From: Theocolax elegans
Taxonomy: Eukaryota; Arthropoda; Insecta; Hymenoptera; Cerocephalidae
DNA length: 64,000 nucleotides
Direction of reading: 5' to 3'
Assembly: GCA_026168455.1 (NCBI GenBank)
Contig: CM047431.1
Span: forward strand, 60,036,910 to 60,100,909
Part shown: piece by piece, positions 36,623-48,148 of the stretch
How the letters are laid out: the number at the start of each line of letters is the position of its first letter
Position numbering within the stretch: the stretch's first letter is position 1
Position numbers and translations under genes: made by a program
Notes under the pieces: model-generated
What the model was told of the DNA's origin: nothing
Seen by the model: the letters and a program-made list of their open reading frames with translations, nothing else
Databases searched by the model: none

Positions 36623-36916
36623 GTACCTGTAACATTTTTATTAGTGTAAGGTGTAGACGGAAACAGATCGAATAACAATAAAACGATCGAAAAACAAAGA
36701 TTTATCAGGAAAGTATATAGTAATAGCATAAATTTAAGTTTGATAAAGATTACGTATACAAATATTTTACGGTAGACTACAATTTTAATTTTTCCAGCTT
36801 CAGGTTTGACGATATTAATCGTTATTTTGAAGGTATCCGTATATGAAGACCCGATTATTACGCGCGCATGAGAAAGTAAACAAAATCATTAAAAATTAAA
36901 TTACAGGATTACATAG

Positions 36917-37219
36917 TGTCACGTGAGTTCTCGGAACTCGCGCAACTTAGCGTTCACATGTTGAGTCGACAGTCAGCATGTAAGATAAGCACCTGGGAAC
37001 ATCTTTACCCCCACTGTACGATAGGGATACTGATAGGGAATTTGATGGTCCATCTTCAACGGATACGGCGACTAGCGAAGACTCGCTTAGCATCTTTTAT
37101 ACTAAGTAGACGTGTTCCTCGGGACGAGAGAATAAACGATATACCTCAAATCTCTTGTTAACTATTATTGACCCGTGATCACTATCCCGAAGGTCAAGAG
37201 CGACCAACCCCACGTAACA
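36917..37219. mobile_element. Solo LTR, TSD ATAG
   Basis: Begins TGTCACGTGAGTTCTCGG and ends AACCCCACGTAACA; exact ATAG target duplication (36913-36916, 37220-37223). The start resembles the LTR at 62808. Confidence 0.8.
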
Positions 37220-37705
37220 ATAGTACGTATAAAATTATATATTTAATAATACGCAGGACATCTATGAAAAATCCTCTAAAGATTTAGAGTTAAATGCAAT
37301 TATCACTGTTTCCTAAAATGTATCCAAGAGCCTGGGTGGATAAGAGAAAAAAATAGTATTTCTCATTTTAATGAAATAAAATATATACCGGTATTTTTCC
37401 AAAGCCAATGAATATTTTTGTTTAAAATTTTGCGCATCGATAGATTATTATTAATAAAGGAAAGGGAGTGTACTCTTGAATTCGCATAAATTAATGTCTT
37501 CTTTTGTAATTGTAACTAGATTTAGAGATGATAAAACTTGGGTTTGAGAGCCAATAAATAATCGACAGGATTGCAATAAAAAAATCCTATGTCCCAAGCA
37601 TATCTTTGTGTGGGGCACTTTACAAAAAACGTTTGAAGAATTGTTTTACATAAATTACTGTTTAAAATAAATAATAAGTTTTATGTATAGTACGTTAGAA
37701 AATAT

Positions 37706-37761
37706 AACAAAGAGATTATAACAAAGAGATTGTAACAAAGAGATTATAACAAAGAGAATAT
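37706..37761. repeat. 14-bp tandem repeat, four copies
   Basis: AACAAAGAGATTAT repeated four times with two single-base variants. Not in an ORF. Confidence 0.9.
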
Positions 37762-37974
37762 CGTACTGTTACTAAATTTACGTAATTTGGTTGTGTTTTA
37801 CAAATTTTTTGTATTCTTATTGTATTGTATTTGTTTGACAATAAAGTAGTTTAAAAAAGTTTTTCTAAATTAAAAATAATACTATTTATTTCTTTTAAAA
37901 TATTTACAATATTATATTCATATATAAATAACTAATAGTAATTAATTTTTAAAATAACTATTTTTTTTATTTTC

Positions 37975-38262
37975 TATTTATCATATGATTTATTATATGA
38001 TTATCTATGTGATTTATCATATGATTTGTTATATGATTTTCCACTTGATTTCTCATATGACTTATTACGTAACATATAATGTGACAAATTACAAGCCGAT
38101 TTTCTCGAAAACATCTTATGACAAGTTATATAATTTTTCACATGATATATCGTATGATTATTCATATGATAAATCATATGATTTAACATATGATGCTTCA
38201 CGTGACGTATCATGTGAAAAATCTTGTAATAAATTATACGATAAATCATACGATTTTTTTCA
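37975..38262. repeat. Degenerate 12-bp minisatellite
   Basis: About 24 degenerate copies of a TCATATGATTTA-like 12-mer, many containing the palindrome CATATG. Because 12 is divisible by three, both strands stay open: plus strand Ser-Tyr-Asp-Lys-like tetrapeptides (37985-38266), minus strand 38001-38342. It ends abruptly at a GC-rich GGGCCCGAG sequence. Coding is possible but there is no start context or neighbouring exon. Confidence 0.75.
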
Positions 38263-38269
38263 GTAGGGC

Positions 38270-39634
38270 CCGAGCCACCGTCTACTCCCAAAAAGAGAAA
38301 TAAAAGGGAAAACGAAGGAACAAAACAATAGTTAGGTAGCATAAATCCTAATTAACGTCTATCCCGCAAGAAGAAAACCCGATCAACTCGAACAATACAA
38401 CCCGCAGCTCTATTGTTCCGGATAACCTCTAAAAAGGAGAGATAGAAATACGAAAAAAAAACAACCAACAACTGGAAGAAACATCCTAGAGCATACGCGA
38501 CAAAGAGACCCCAGTGGAAGAATATTAAAAAATTGTGTCGGATGCAGAGAGAGAGAGTGAGAGAGAGAAAGGGAGAAAGGGGATGGTTTGAAAAAGCGAG
38601 GAGGCGGAGATCCGCGAGGATCTCGTCCATTACCATCGCAGCTAATTTTCGACAAAGCCAACGAAGGAGGGAAAACCGCCGGATGAGGGAAACCTAATTC
38701 GTAGCAATCGGGTAATTCAGAGCTGACCCCCTTCACTTTTTCGTTTTATTATTTACGTATTTTTCTCGGGTGTGTGACTCGTACCATTTTTTTTATAATA
38801 CATTCTTTTTTCGGGTAAAATTTGTTAGTTTTAAGGACACTTCGAGATGTCGAATTTTTTCGAAATTTGTTACCATCGGGTAGTTGCGTACTTGTTTTTA
38901 GTGATTTACCTGATTTTTTTTCTAATTTTTCCAATAAACAAATTAAATAAATGTAATATTTGATTTACCGATTGCGTATTCTTTCTCAACACGTAATAGT
39001 TGGTTTTTCTCGAAATGACACTCCGACGAGTCCTCCCGTATACATTATAAACGTATCTGGCGAATTTCGTTCAGATTTTTAATTTAAAGAGATGGACCAC
39101 TTTGGAATTGTGGAAAAATAGATAATGCTTTATGCTTTAAAATGTACTTTTATTGCATAAAAGTTTAAATTTTTTGTCGTAGCGTCATCCCGTGAGGTCA
39201 AAAACTTTTAAACGTGTTTTTAATGAAATGGCAAATTATGAAGAAAATCGTTCCAATATATCTCGAGCGACTATTGTCTGATAGGCTTAAAATTTGTGAA
39301 TTTTTTTAATACTGCAAAGTTGGATCGTTGATAACGATTTTCGAGTGATTAAAAGAATAAGACGATATAATTTTGTAAAAGTCAATTAAATAACAAAATC
39401 GAAGCCAGTACCGTAACAGTGTTAAACTTCGTTTGATAAGTGACTATCTTTAGAAATACAGAAAAGACATCCTTTCGGTCAAACATGAAAAAGATATCTC
39501 GATATCTAAATATTATCTTATTCCTCCGCAATAAAAACCTTCTTAACGAATTTTAATATGCTGCTGTTTAGTTCCCTAGAAAAAACTCCCAAAATATATT
39601 ATACTTTCGAAAAAAAATGAAAGTGTTTAAGTAT
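38270..39634. other. No recognised gene
   Basis: 38350-38740 is purine-rich with a GA microsatellite and gives low-complexity minus-strand frames. 38.75-39.63 kb is AT-rich without motifs. Confidence 0.45.
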
Positions 39635-40185
39635 TGTCACGTACGATCCAAGAACATCTTGGACATACGAATAATGATTGTTGAAATTGTATCGATCTTC
39701 CCGAGTCAAATGAGAAAAGGTAAGGTGTAATAAAAACTTTAACGCATTCTTTCATTTTTGTAACATTTCGGTGGTCAATGCCACCCTCTTCAGACTTCTA
39801 AAATAAACACTGTGTTTTGCATACTAAAATTTCGTCGCAAGTCGATTTGAATCTCCGCTTCTTTTTCATCATTATTAACAAGGAAACGTCAAAATAGATG
39901 TATACACGACGCAAAATTTTCTTTAATACGTCCATATTTATAATCACCGAAGTTTGTATGAATCGAAAGCGCACGCAAGTACTTCCAAAGCGCATATAGG
40001 TCGCGAAATTAGGCAACAACAAAATTACCGCCGGTAAATCGTAAAGACGCGTTAAGATCGTTAAGAGGAACAACGGCTGATTGTATACTTGGCGAGGGCA
40101 GTTACGCGGAAACTCAATATCATTTGTGTGTACAACTAAATACACATATCCAACATTAATAGTACTCACATCTCTATACGTAACA
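39635..40185. mobile_element. Solo LTR, TSD GTAT
   Basis: Begins TGTCACGTACGATCCAAG and ends TCTCTATACGTAACA; exact GTAT duplication (39631-39634, 40186-40189). 551 bp; no other copy seen in the window. The start resembles family A/B. Confidence 0.75.
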
Positions 40186-40189
40186 GTAT

Positions 40190-41905
40190 CTGGTGATTTT
40201 TCATATTTTTTTTATAAACAAATGAATGAATTTTTTACATCGATAATTTCATTAGGACGTTCGGGTTGACAGTGTTTATTAATATAATATACCGACCAAA
40301 AATTGTCTATGCAATTATTATTTCTGAATTATCTTTTCTTTAAAAATTAACGTCAGTTCATTGAAATTTGTACATCACTGTAATTTGGGTCCTACGTACC
40401 ATTAAGAATAATTTCACAACTACTTACTCAGATAATTGATAATCATTTTTTCTCTCCGCACAGTGTGATTTACCCTTCGATTACAATTTTCGGGTTGTAT
40501 AATATTAAATAACCTCGCGTAATTAAAAAGAAATAATTTCCCGAAAGTACATACAATACCCGTCGATTTTCCAATACTATATATATACACACGCGGAAAT
40601 TTGAAAATTCCGATCTAACGAGGATAAGATCGAAGAGAAAGGAGCGCAGCCTCCCCGAGGCACGCAACGCACAATGGCATACACCCGCCCCAAAAGGAAG
40701 GAAAGGAAAAAAAAAAAGATATATTTGGATAACCAATCAATCGTCTCACTAACGAGTGCGGAAACGTCAAAAGAGTGCAATGAAAAAAAAAGTGAAAGAA
40801 CGAAATAAAAAGGGTATTAATATACCGATGATCCGCAGATGAAGGAAAAAGGGTGAATCGTCAAAGTATCTCCGCGATATACGAACGAACGAGCGAACGA
40901 TGCGACAATGAATTGATAGTCAGATTCCTTTGCGGGTGGTATATATAGACTGTACCGCCATCTTCCATTCTTCCATCGCGGAATATATAGGCGGGCGAAA
41001 CAATGAGCCGAAAGGAAGCCGAGAAGCCATGCAGCCAGCCGCGAGCCTCGAGTAAGAGAGGGATGTACACGATTGTAGCTGGCTGCCGGAACCACCCCCG
41101 CCTCCACCGCACCGGATACCATTGTATAATATACCCGGTTGTTCCGCCCTCGGCCTCGCCACCGATATATCAACCGAGAGAAACATTTTTCGACCTACCA
41201 GCTCTATGTATGCATATATATACATATACTCCCTCTTTTTATCTCTCTTGGTCTATCCTATTGTCTTCTCTTCTCTCCCTCTATCCCACTTTTCCTTCGA
41301 TTTGGGATTACGTGCGATATACTTTGTTATCCTCTTGTACGAATTATCCTTTTCGACTTTGCGTATCATACAATACGTATGGAGCTTCATTTTATTCTTC
41401 TTGATTACCGTTTTTCGTTGGTACGCAAATTTTCTTCTTCTTCCACGAGAAATTATATTATCACTCGTCCTGATAGAATAACGGATTATATTTTTAAATA
41501 GATAGTGTCATAATTTTAACAAATGAAATCTTGCATTTTTTTATAATTCTAGTTTTTATAAATCCGTCTACAGGGTTTCTGGATTTACTTATTATATGGA
41601 TACATATAATGCACACACACACATATATTCAGGAATAACCTTCAATTGTTTAATGTAGCAATTCCATAGTGATTTCGAATCTCACCATTTATTTAAATAT
41701 ATAATTACTTAAATTACTTAATATATTTGAAATTCTCGCTTAAGTTTTGAGAAGTCTATCCAAAATACGTTTAAATACGATATTATTAAAAACTATATAC
41801 TAAAATTAAAGTAATTCTATACCTATATCTAAATATAATTTTTAAAATGATTTACTTTAAACAATTAATATTTAAAAAATGTTATACTATATTATTAACA
41901 CGTAT
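40190..41905. other. No recognised gene; GC-richer island
   Basis: 40.6-41.2 kb is GC- and CpG-richer, with overlapping ORFs on both strands (up to about 130 codons) that lack motifs and overlap one another, as in non-coding GC-rich DNA. It could contain a host promoter or exon I cannot recognise. Confidence 0.35.
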
Positions 41906-43084
41906 TGTTACGTGTGGACACACATCACGAATGAATATAACTAACAAGGAGACCCTCATATGTTTGGGAAACGGATCGTGCCCAGCTTGTAGTATATGTT
42001 TTCTAATATAAAAATATGAAAAAAGCCAGAGCCGCAGACTCTAACAATCGTTTTTTCAAAAGTTATACGCTGTTAAAGCAAAATTTCCAAAAAAAAGAGA
42101 CTTCACTTTAAACGCTTATAACTTCTGACCTATCAAATATTGACATTTAAACCAAAGTTTAATGAAAAGCTGAGATAAAATAGATACATTTTAAAAAAAA
42201 GTACGTTCAAATCCGTTAAAATGGAGCAGAGTTATAACCAAATTAAGAATTAGAAGCAATTTTAAACAAAAATTGGGCAGTACAAATTTTATTGATTTTT
42301 TTAAGCTAAATTTCTTCAAATTCTTAATTTAGTTATAACTCTGCTCCATTTTAACGGATTTGAACGTACTTTTTTTTAAAATGTATCTATTTTATCTCAG
42401 CTTTTCATTAAACTTTGGTTTAAATGTCAATATTTGATAGGTCAGAAGTTATAAGCGTTTAAAGTGAAGTCTCTTTTTTTTGTAAATTTTGCTTTAACAG
42501 CGTATAACTTTTGAAAAAGCGATTGTTACAGTCTGCGGCTCTGGCATTTTTCATATTTTTATATTAGAAAACATATACTACAAGCTGGGCACGATCCGTT
42601 TCCCAAACATATGAGGGTCTCCTTGTAAGACAAATAAATAATTAGTTCAACGAAAATGTTGACTGTTCAGGTCATTAAACGGTGCCACGCGACTTCGCAA
42701 GTTGAGCATCGGTGCAACCTGAAGCGCAAGGATCAGCTAGACGCCCCTCCAATTACGCTCGTATATAGGTCACCAAACTTATATAAAAAGAAGATCATAA
42801 TATACAAACAGAGACATAAGTGATTATTACGAGTGGAAGCCGAAGAAGAGAACGAAAAGAGGATACAACGCGAAGACACGGAGACACGGTATCAAGGAAC
42901 GTTTTCCCTACAGCCTTACCAACCAAACGCAAGCCAACCAAAGCACTTATACAAGGATCAACCTGGAGAACAACAATACAACAATTCATCTGCCTCTTTA
43001 CACCTGTACTCGCTGAGTCTTTGGATTCGACGAGCCGCAGTACCCACGAAACGAAATATACGTTACCGTTCAAACGTAATAACA
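41906..43084. mobile_element. Family C LTR interrupted by a foldback MITE
   Basis: The LTR begins TGTTACGTGTGGACACACATC, is interrupted at 41944 and resumes at 42629 (ACAAATAAATAATTAGTTC). It then tracks the LTR at 51721-52220 to its end, CAAACGTAATAACA, where a short TAA-like insertion disturbs the terminus. Left flank GTAT, right flank TTAT, so the target duplication is imperfect. The shared 3' part includes GGTGCCACGCGACTTCGCAA. Confidence 0.75.
41945..42625. mobile_element. Foldback MITE nested in an LTR, TSD TAA
   Basis: Ends CAAGGAGACCCTCATATG and CATATGAGGGTCTCCTTG; exact TAA duplication (41942-41944, 42626-42628). The arms are about 320 bp and almost perfectly complementary around a short loop near 42285. 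No ORF. Insertion into the family C LTR orders the events: LTR first, MITE later. Related by layout and ends to 21133-21810. Confidence 0.85.
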
Positions 43085-43321
43085 TTATATATAATACGTC
43101 GAAAGTCTGTCAGTTGGATTTTCGAATATTTTAAAATAACAAAAACACGTTCTGCATAGAAACATATTGAATCAAACGGTACATAAATTAATTATTTTTA
43201 ATTATTACAAATTTGTGGATTAGTTTAATTGTACACGGAAACGTTATACCATATTAATTAAATTATTTTTGGCGAAACTTCAAAACCATATAAGAAATTT
43301 AATTATTAGTTAAAAAAAGGG

Positions 43322-43587
43322 TGTTACGTGTGGATACACTCCACCGAGATTCGTATATAATAATTTGTTCCAATTGAAGTTTCTTAATTGTTAAACTGTT
43401 GACAATTCACGCGCCTTCGCAGCTCGATCGCTTGAGTAATATACCAAACACGACGAACGAGAGAGTCAGTTATATTACAAGAAATTAACGCGGAATCTAC
43501 GCCTGACGACGCGAAGTTCAGGAGACACGGTCCCGGGTATCTCTCCCTACGGCCTTGCATATACAACCGCGATCAACCTACGTAACA
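43322..43587. mobile_element. Solo LTR-like segment
   Basis: Begins TGTTACGTGTGGATACACTC and ends AACCTACGTAACA. The first 18 bases match family C, but the rest diverges. Flanks AGGG and GGGA give no clean 4-bp duplication. Confidence 0.6.
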
Positions 43588-43870
43588 GGGAGTCTATTTA
43601 TAATTAATAAATTTATTAGTAACATTCAAAAGTATTACCTTTCATTCGTTATACATTTAACACGTAGAATATACTCGTAAATGGAACATATTTCGAGCAA
43701 ACTTTTGAAGCGTATGACATCGTTTTGTCTCTTTCTATTTAATACATTCGAGATAGAATTAAGAGTAGTAATATTAGTTTTATTTATTATTAATTATTGT
43801 CATTATTATGAATATTATTATTATGATAAATAAATTATAAATTAATTCCTAAAATATAAAAGTATTAAAA
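43588..43870. other. AT-rich spacer
   Basis: Very AT-rich with ATT/TAT repeats; it merges into the left edge of the first env repeat unit. Confidence 0.5.
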
Positions 43871-44225
43871 ATTAACAATAATAAATAATAATATTATTCA
43901 TATTAAATAAATTAAAGCGTACCTATTTTAAATTAAGTTAGACATTAATAATAATTAATAATAATAAAATTTAAATAATTTAATTATATAACACAAACTT
44001 ATTGTAATGATTATATATACAATATATATAAACTATAAATATAATATATACTAACTTATTGTATAAAAAGTAAATATAGATAGTAATAGTTTTACGCGAA
44101 AAGCGAAGTAAGAATTTTTTTTATACATAAAAATACAAAAGTATAAGGAAATGGATAATGCTAAAAAAAAATTCAAAGACAAAATTGAAAAGTAAAAAAT
44201 ACAAAAAGAACCGTTTTAATTGCAG

Positions 44226-46200
44226 GTTCATTATATCACGTGGATATGAAGAAATAATGATTGAAAAAATAGATAGAAATCCAGGTATCCTACTAGAAAG
44301 GATGGGTCTACTTACAACTACTACTACTCCGTGGAAAATAATACAACAAATTAATTTACAACCTTTCTTCACACGAGCAGACAATTTAAAGAAGAGTTTG
44401 AGATCCTTAGGAGAATTTTGTACAAACTTAAAGGAGTATTGTCAACTGTTACATGCATACTTTTGTATATATGCGTGTAACTATATATACATGCGTAAAT
44501 TGGAAAATTTGGTTAATTTATATGTATATATAAATGTTTATAGATATTATATACGCGTGTAAATTTGTAAAATAAGCGTCCTAAATTAAAATATATAATT
44601 TAGATTTGATAAATAAAAAAAAAATTAACTACATTAGGCCATTTGCGCGTATATAATATCTATAAACTCAGTCGAACATTCAAAATAATATTTCGAATAC
44701 TAGTACTAAGTTTGAATAGGCCAGAAGAAAGTAAAAAAAGCGCTCTACAATGCCAATGTCAGGTAGTGTGAAGTGCAAAGTTGCACTCTCCCCCTAATTA
44801 TGACGTCAAACTAATTTGGGGAGAGGTGCATTCCTGCCCACGCTCTTGGCTAAAATTTTCACGGCGTGGCGTCAGTACGCCAGTAGGCCTTAATTGCGCT
44901 AGACGTATAGTCATTTTTCTCTTAAACTTACCTTTGTATAAAATCACGTATATTCAGTTAAATATTCAGCTATCTACTCATTAAATATTCAGTTATATAC
45001 TCTATTAAAAATTCAGATCAATTAGAAAGAAATTTAACCATTGGAAAACTTATAATTATACACATATATACTACAGACATCTTGCCGAGATTGATATTCA
45101 TCAATATATAAAGAAATTAAACCTGTCGAAAAATAAAATAAATACATATATATAATCCAGGCTATTTTGTTGAATCCACATTTAATAAAGTAAATCAATA
45201 AACAGGAAGAGTATAACTCACAACGATAAAGGTAAGCATATTTAATTTATCCATTAAATTAATGCAGTTTTAAATATCGGATAGAAAGAGAGAGAGAAAT
45301 AAAAGATATAGTTTTCCTTTTACTCCCATTGCCAGCGAGTTTTGCTGGAAATCCTGTATAGGATTTAGATAAAATAAAATAAACAAATTTTCTATTAATG
45401 ATTAAATTATTATTAATTTAAAATAAACTTTGATGTATATAACATCAACAAATGGGTGAATTAAACAATTATCCGCAAAATAGAGAGAACGTCAAATGAT
45501 GTTGATGCTACAATAAATCTTCTACGAGGCCAACACACAAATAATCAAACGAGAACTCGCAGAGCATTAATTTCAGTAATAGGAAAAATTAGCCATTATT
45601 TATTCGGTACCACTGGATGAAGCTGTTGAGAAAGAAGTCAAACAGCTAATAGAAAGAGTCTACCAACAAAACTAGCGAATTATCAAAATTACTTGTTAAT
45701 CAAACTGAGATCATAAACACTGAATTCAGAGTGCTTCATTCTCAAGTAGGAGACCTAGAAATAGCAGTCGAAACATTAAGTAAAAAGGAGAAAATAAAAC
45801 AAAATAGAATATCGTATATAGTAGCATTAGAATTGTTTATTCAAAACGTAGTGCATACGAATTAGATGCTTAATTGCTGACAGATGCAGTTCTATTTGCA
45901 ACGCAAGGTGCCATTCATCCACGAATTTATCACCAACTCAAGTCGAAAAATCGGCAATACAAATATCAGAGACAATCACCGACGCTATAGTTCTAATAGC
46001 ACAGAAAAATACATTGTTCTCAGATATAATTAAGATCTCAGATTATCAGTATATTTGTCAACAGTTCTATTTAAATTGAAATCCCACTAGTAGATTTCCA
46101 CACACGACCTCATATATTACATACCACTACCTAGACGGCATTTTCAAACCTGGTCCCGATACATTTGCTATAAACCGCGATATCTAGTAAACATTATAAC
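44226..46200 (+). pseudogene. env: env remnant, copy 1 (errantivirus/baculovirus-F-like), interrupted
   Basis: The N-terminal part (to 44446) carries GILLERMGLL, the PWK motif, FCTNL and C. It is then cut by a 998-bp LTR and resumes at 45450. The downstream part has single-base insertions and deletions (around 45470, 45610, 45655) and several broken frames. A TTTTAATTGCAG acceptor-like site precedes the coding part (AG at 44224-44225), as expected for a spliced env message. Family assignment rests on the clearer copies 2 and 3. Not functional as written. Confidence 0.7.
44447..45444 (+). mobile_element. 1-kb LTR-type insertion in env copy 1, TSD TCAAC
   Basis: Begins TGTTACATGCATAC and ends GATGTATATAACA, with exact 5-bp TCAAC duplication (44442-44446, 45445-45449). 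Inside are a CRE palindrome TGACGTCA (44801-44808), TATAAAAT (44937-44944) with TTCAG initiator-like motifs ~20-30 bp later, a donor-like AAAGGTAAG near 45230, and two adjacent hairpins (45332-45348, 45349-45366). It has no internal coding region, so it is a solo LTR or LTR-like unit. The relative at 61408-62266 keeps the same order of motifs. Confidence 0.75.
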
Positions 46201-46359
46201 TATTTTGCATTATACTTTGTTAAAAACATAGATTCCCTATGGATATTTCGAGCCAAGTGTTTACCCTTTATTCTTTCAATCTGAGATTAAGAGTTCATAT
46301 TAGTAATTATAAATTGTCATTATTAGATAATTTTATGTTAAATTTTTTAATAAAATTTT

Positions 46360-47886
46360 TAAAATTAACAATAATAAATAATAATTATTCATATTAAATA
46401 AATTAAAGCGTACTTATTTTAGATTAAGTTAGACATTAATAATAATTAATAATAATAAAATTTAAATAATTTAATTATATAACACAAACTTATTGTAATG
46501 ATTATATACAATATATATAAACTATAAATATAATATATACTAACTTATTGTATAAAAAGTAAATATAGATAGTAATAGTTTTACGCGAAAAGCGAAGTAA
46601 GAATTTTTTTTATACATAAAAATACAAAAGTATAAGGAAATGGATAATGCTAAAAAAAAAATTCAAAGACAAAATTGAAAAGTAAAAATAAAAAAGAACC
46701 GTTTTAATTGCAGGTTCATTATATCACGTGGATATGAAGAATAATGATTGAAAAAATAGATAGAAATCCAGGTATCCTACTAGAAAGGATGGGTCTACTT
46801 ACAACTACTACTACTCCGTGGAAAATAATACAACAAATTAATTTACAACCTTTCTTCACACGAGCAGACAATTTAAAGAAGAGTTTGAGATCCTTAGAAG
46901 AATTTTGTACAAACTTAAAAGAGTATTGTCAACAAATGGGTGAATTAAAACAATTATCCGCAAAAATAGAGAGTACGTCAAATGATGTTGATGCTACAAT
47001 AAATCTTCTACGAGGCCAACACACAAATAATCAAACGAGAACTCGCAGAGCATTAATTTCAGTAATAGGAAAAATTAGCCATTATTTATTCGGTACACTG
47101 GATGAAGCTGTTGAGAAAGAAGTCAAACAGCTAATAGAAGAGTCTACCAACAAAACTAGCGAATTATCAAAATTACTTGTTAATCAAACTGAGATCATAA
47201 ACACTGAATTCAGAGTGCTTCATTCTCAAGTAGGAGACCTAGAAATAGCAGTCGAAACATTAAGTAAAAAGGAGAAAATAAAAAAAAAAGGATATCGTTT
47301 ATAATAGCATTAGAATTTTTTATTCAAAACGTAGTGCAATACGAATTAGATGCTTAATTGCTGACAGATGCAGTTCTATTTGCAACGCAAGGTGCCATTC
47401 ATCCACGAATTTTATCACCAATCAAGTCGAAAAATCGGTAATAAATATCAGAGACAATCACCGACGCTATATTTCTAATAGCACAGAAAAATACATTGTT
47501 CTCAGATATAATTAAGATCTCAGATTTATCAGTAATATTTGTCAACAGTTACTTAATATACAGAATTGAAATCCCACTAGTAGATTTCACTCGATTCGAC
47601 CTCATTAGAGCCATACCACTACCTATTGCACAAAATTTGGCAAATAATACCGATACATTTGCATATATATATGGCCAAGTTATAAATATTTTGCATTAAA
47701 TACTTTGTTAAAAACATATATTCCTATGGATATTGAGACCAAAAGTGTTACCATTTATTCGTTCAATCTGACTTCACGCCCTTACTCGTCCAAGTAATTT
47801 GACGAGCCACGGTACCCGAAAGATACCTTCAACTCGTGACAAGGGTGTTAATAAAATTTTTTAAGTACTTAATAATAGATTTGCGA
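46360..47886 (+). repeat. env repeat unit 2 (empty site, no LTR insertion)
   Basis: Matches units 1 and 3 but reads continuously through the insertion point (GTCAACAAATGGG at 46928-46940), keeping one TCAAC. Its right end, an LTR-end-like ...CTCGTGACAAGGGTGTTA, is shared with unit 3. Confidence 0.85.
46744..47697 (+). pseudogene. env: env remnant, copy 2 (errantivirus/baculovirus-F-like)
   Basis: The longest intact stretch is 186 codons (46744-47304). N-terminal GILLERMGLL and PWK motifs are followed by conserved cysteines (FCTNLKEYC). At residues 99-102 lies RTRR, a furin-type site, followed by ALISVIGKISHYLFGTLDE, the fusion-peptide-like signature of this fusion-protein family. A heptad-rich segment follows. 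The frame then shifts in an A-run near 47281; the rest (47496-47697) has the VFVNSYLIYRIEIPLV-like ectodomain pattern but no membrane anchor. Upstream is an acceptor-like TTTTAATTGCAG (AG at 46722-46723). The product would be the glycoprotein of an endogenous env-bearing Ty3/gypsy element. Confidence 0.75.
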
Positions 47887-48148
47887 AAATAAAATTTAAA
47901 TAATTTAATTATATAACACAAACTTATTGTAATGATTATATATACAATATATAAACTATAAATATAATATATACTAACTTATTGTATAAAAAGTAAATAT
48001 AGATAGTATAGTTTTACGCGAAAAGCGAAGTAAGAATTTTTTTTATACATAAAAATACAAAAGTATAAGGAAATGGATAATGCTAAAAAAAAAATTCAAA
48101 GACAAAATTGAAAAGTAAAAAATACAAAAAGAACCGTTTTAATTGCAG

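Larger units (their letters stand above)
43871..46300 (+). repeat. env repeat unit 1 (with LTR insertion)
   Basis: First of three tandem copies of an env-bearing segment; homology to unit 2 starts in the AAAATTAACAATAATAAATA region. This copy has the most indels and an eroded 3' end (46100-46300). Confidence 0.8.

Noticed and set aside
37706..38262. CRISPR array
   Set aside because: Repeats are contiguous 14-bp or degenerate 12-bp units without unique spacers, and the genome is eukaryotic.
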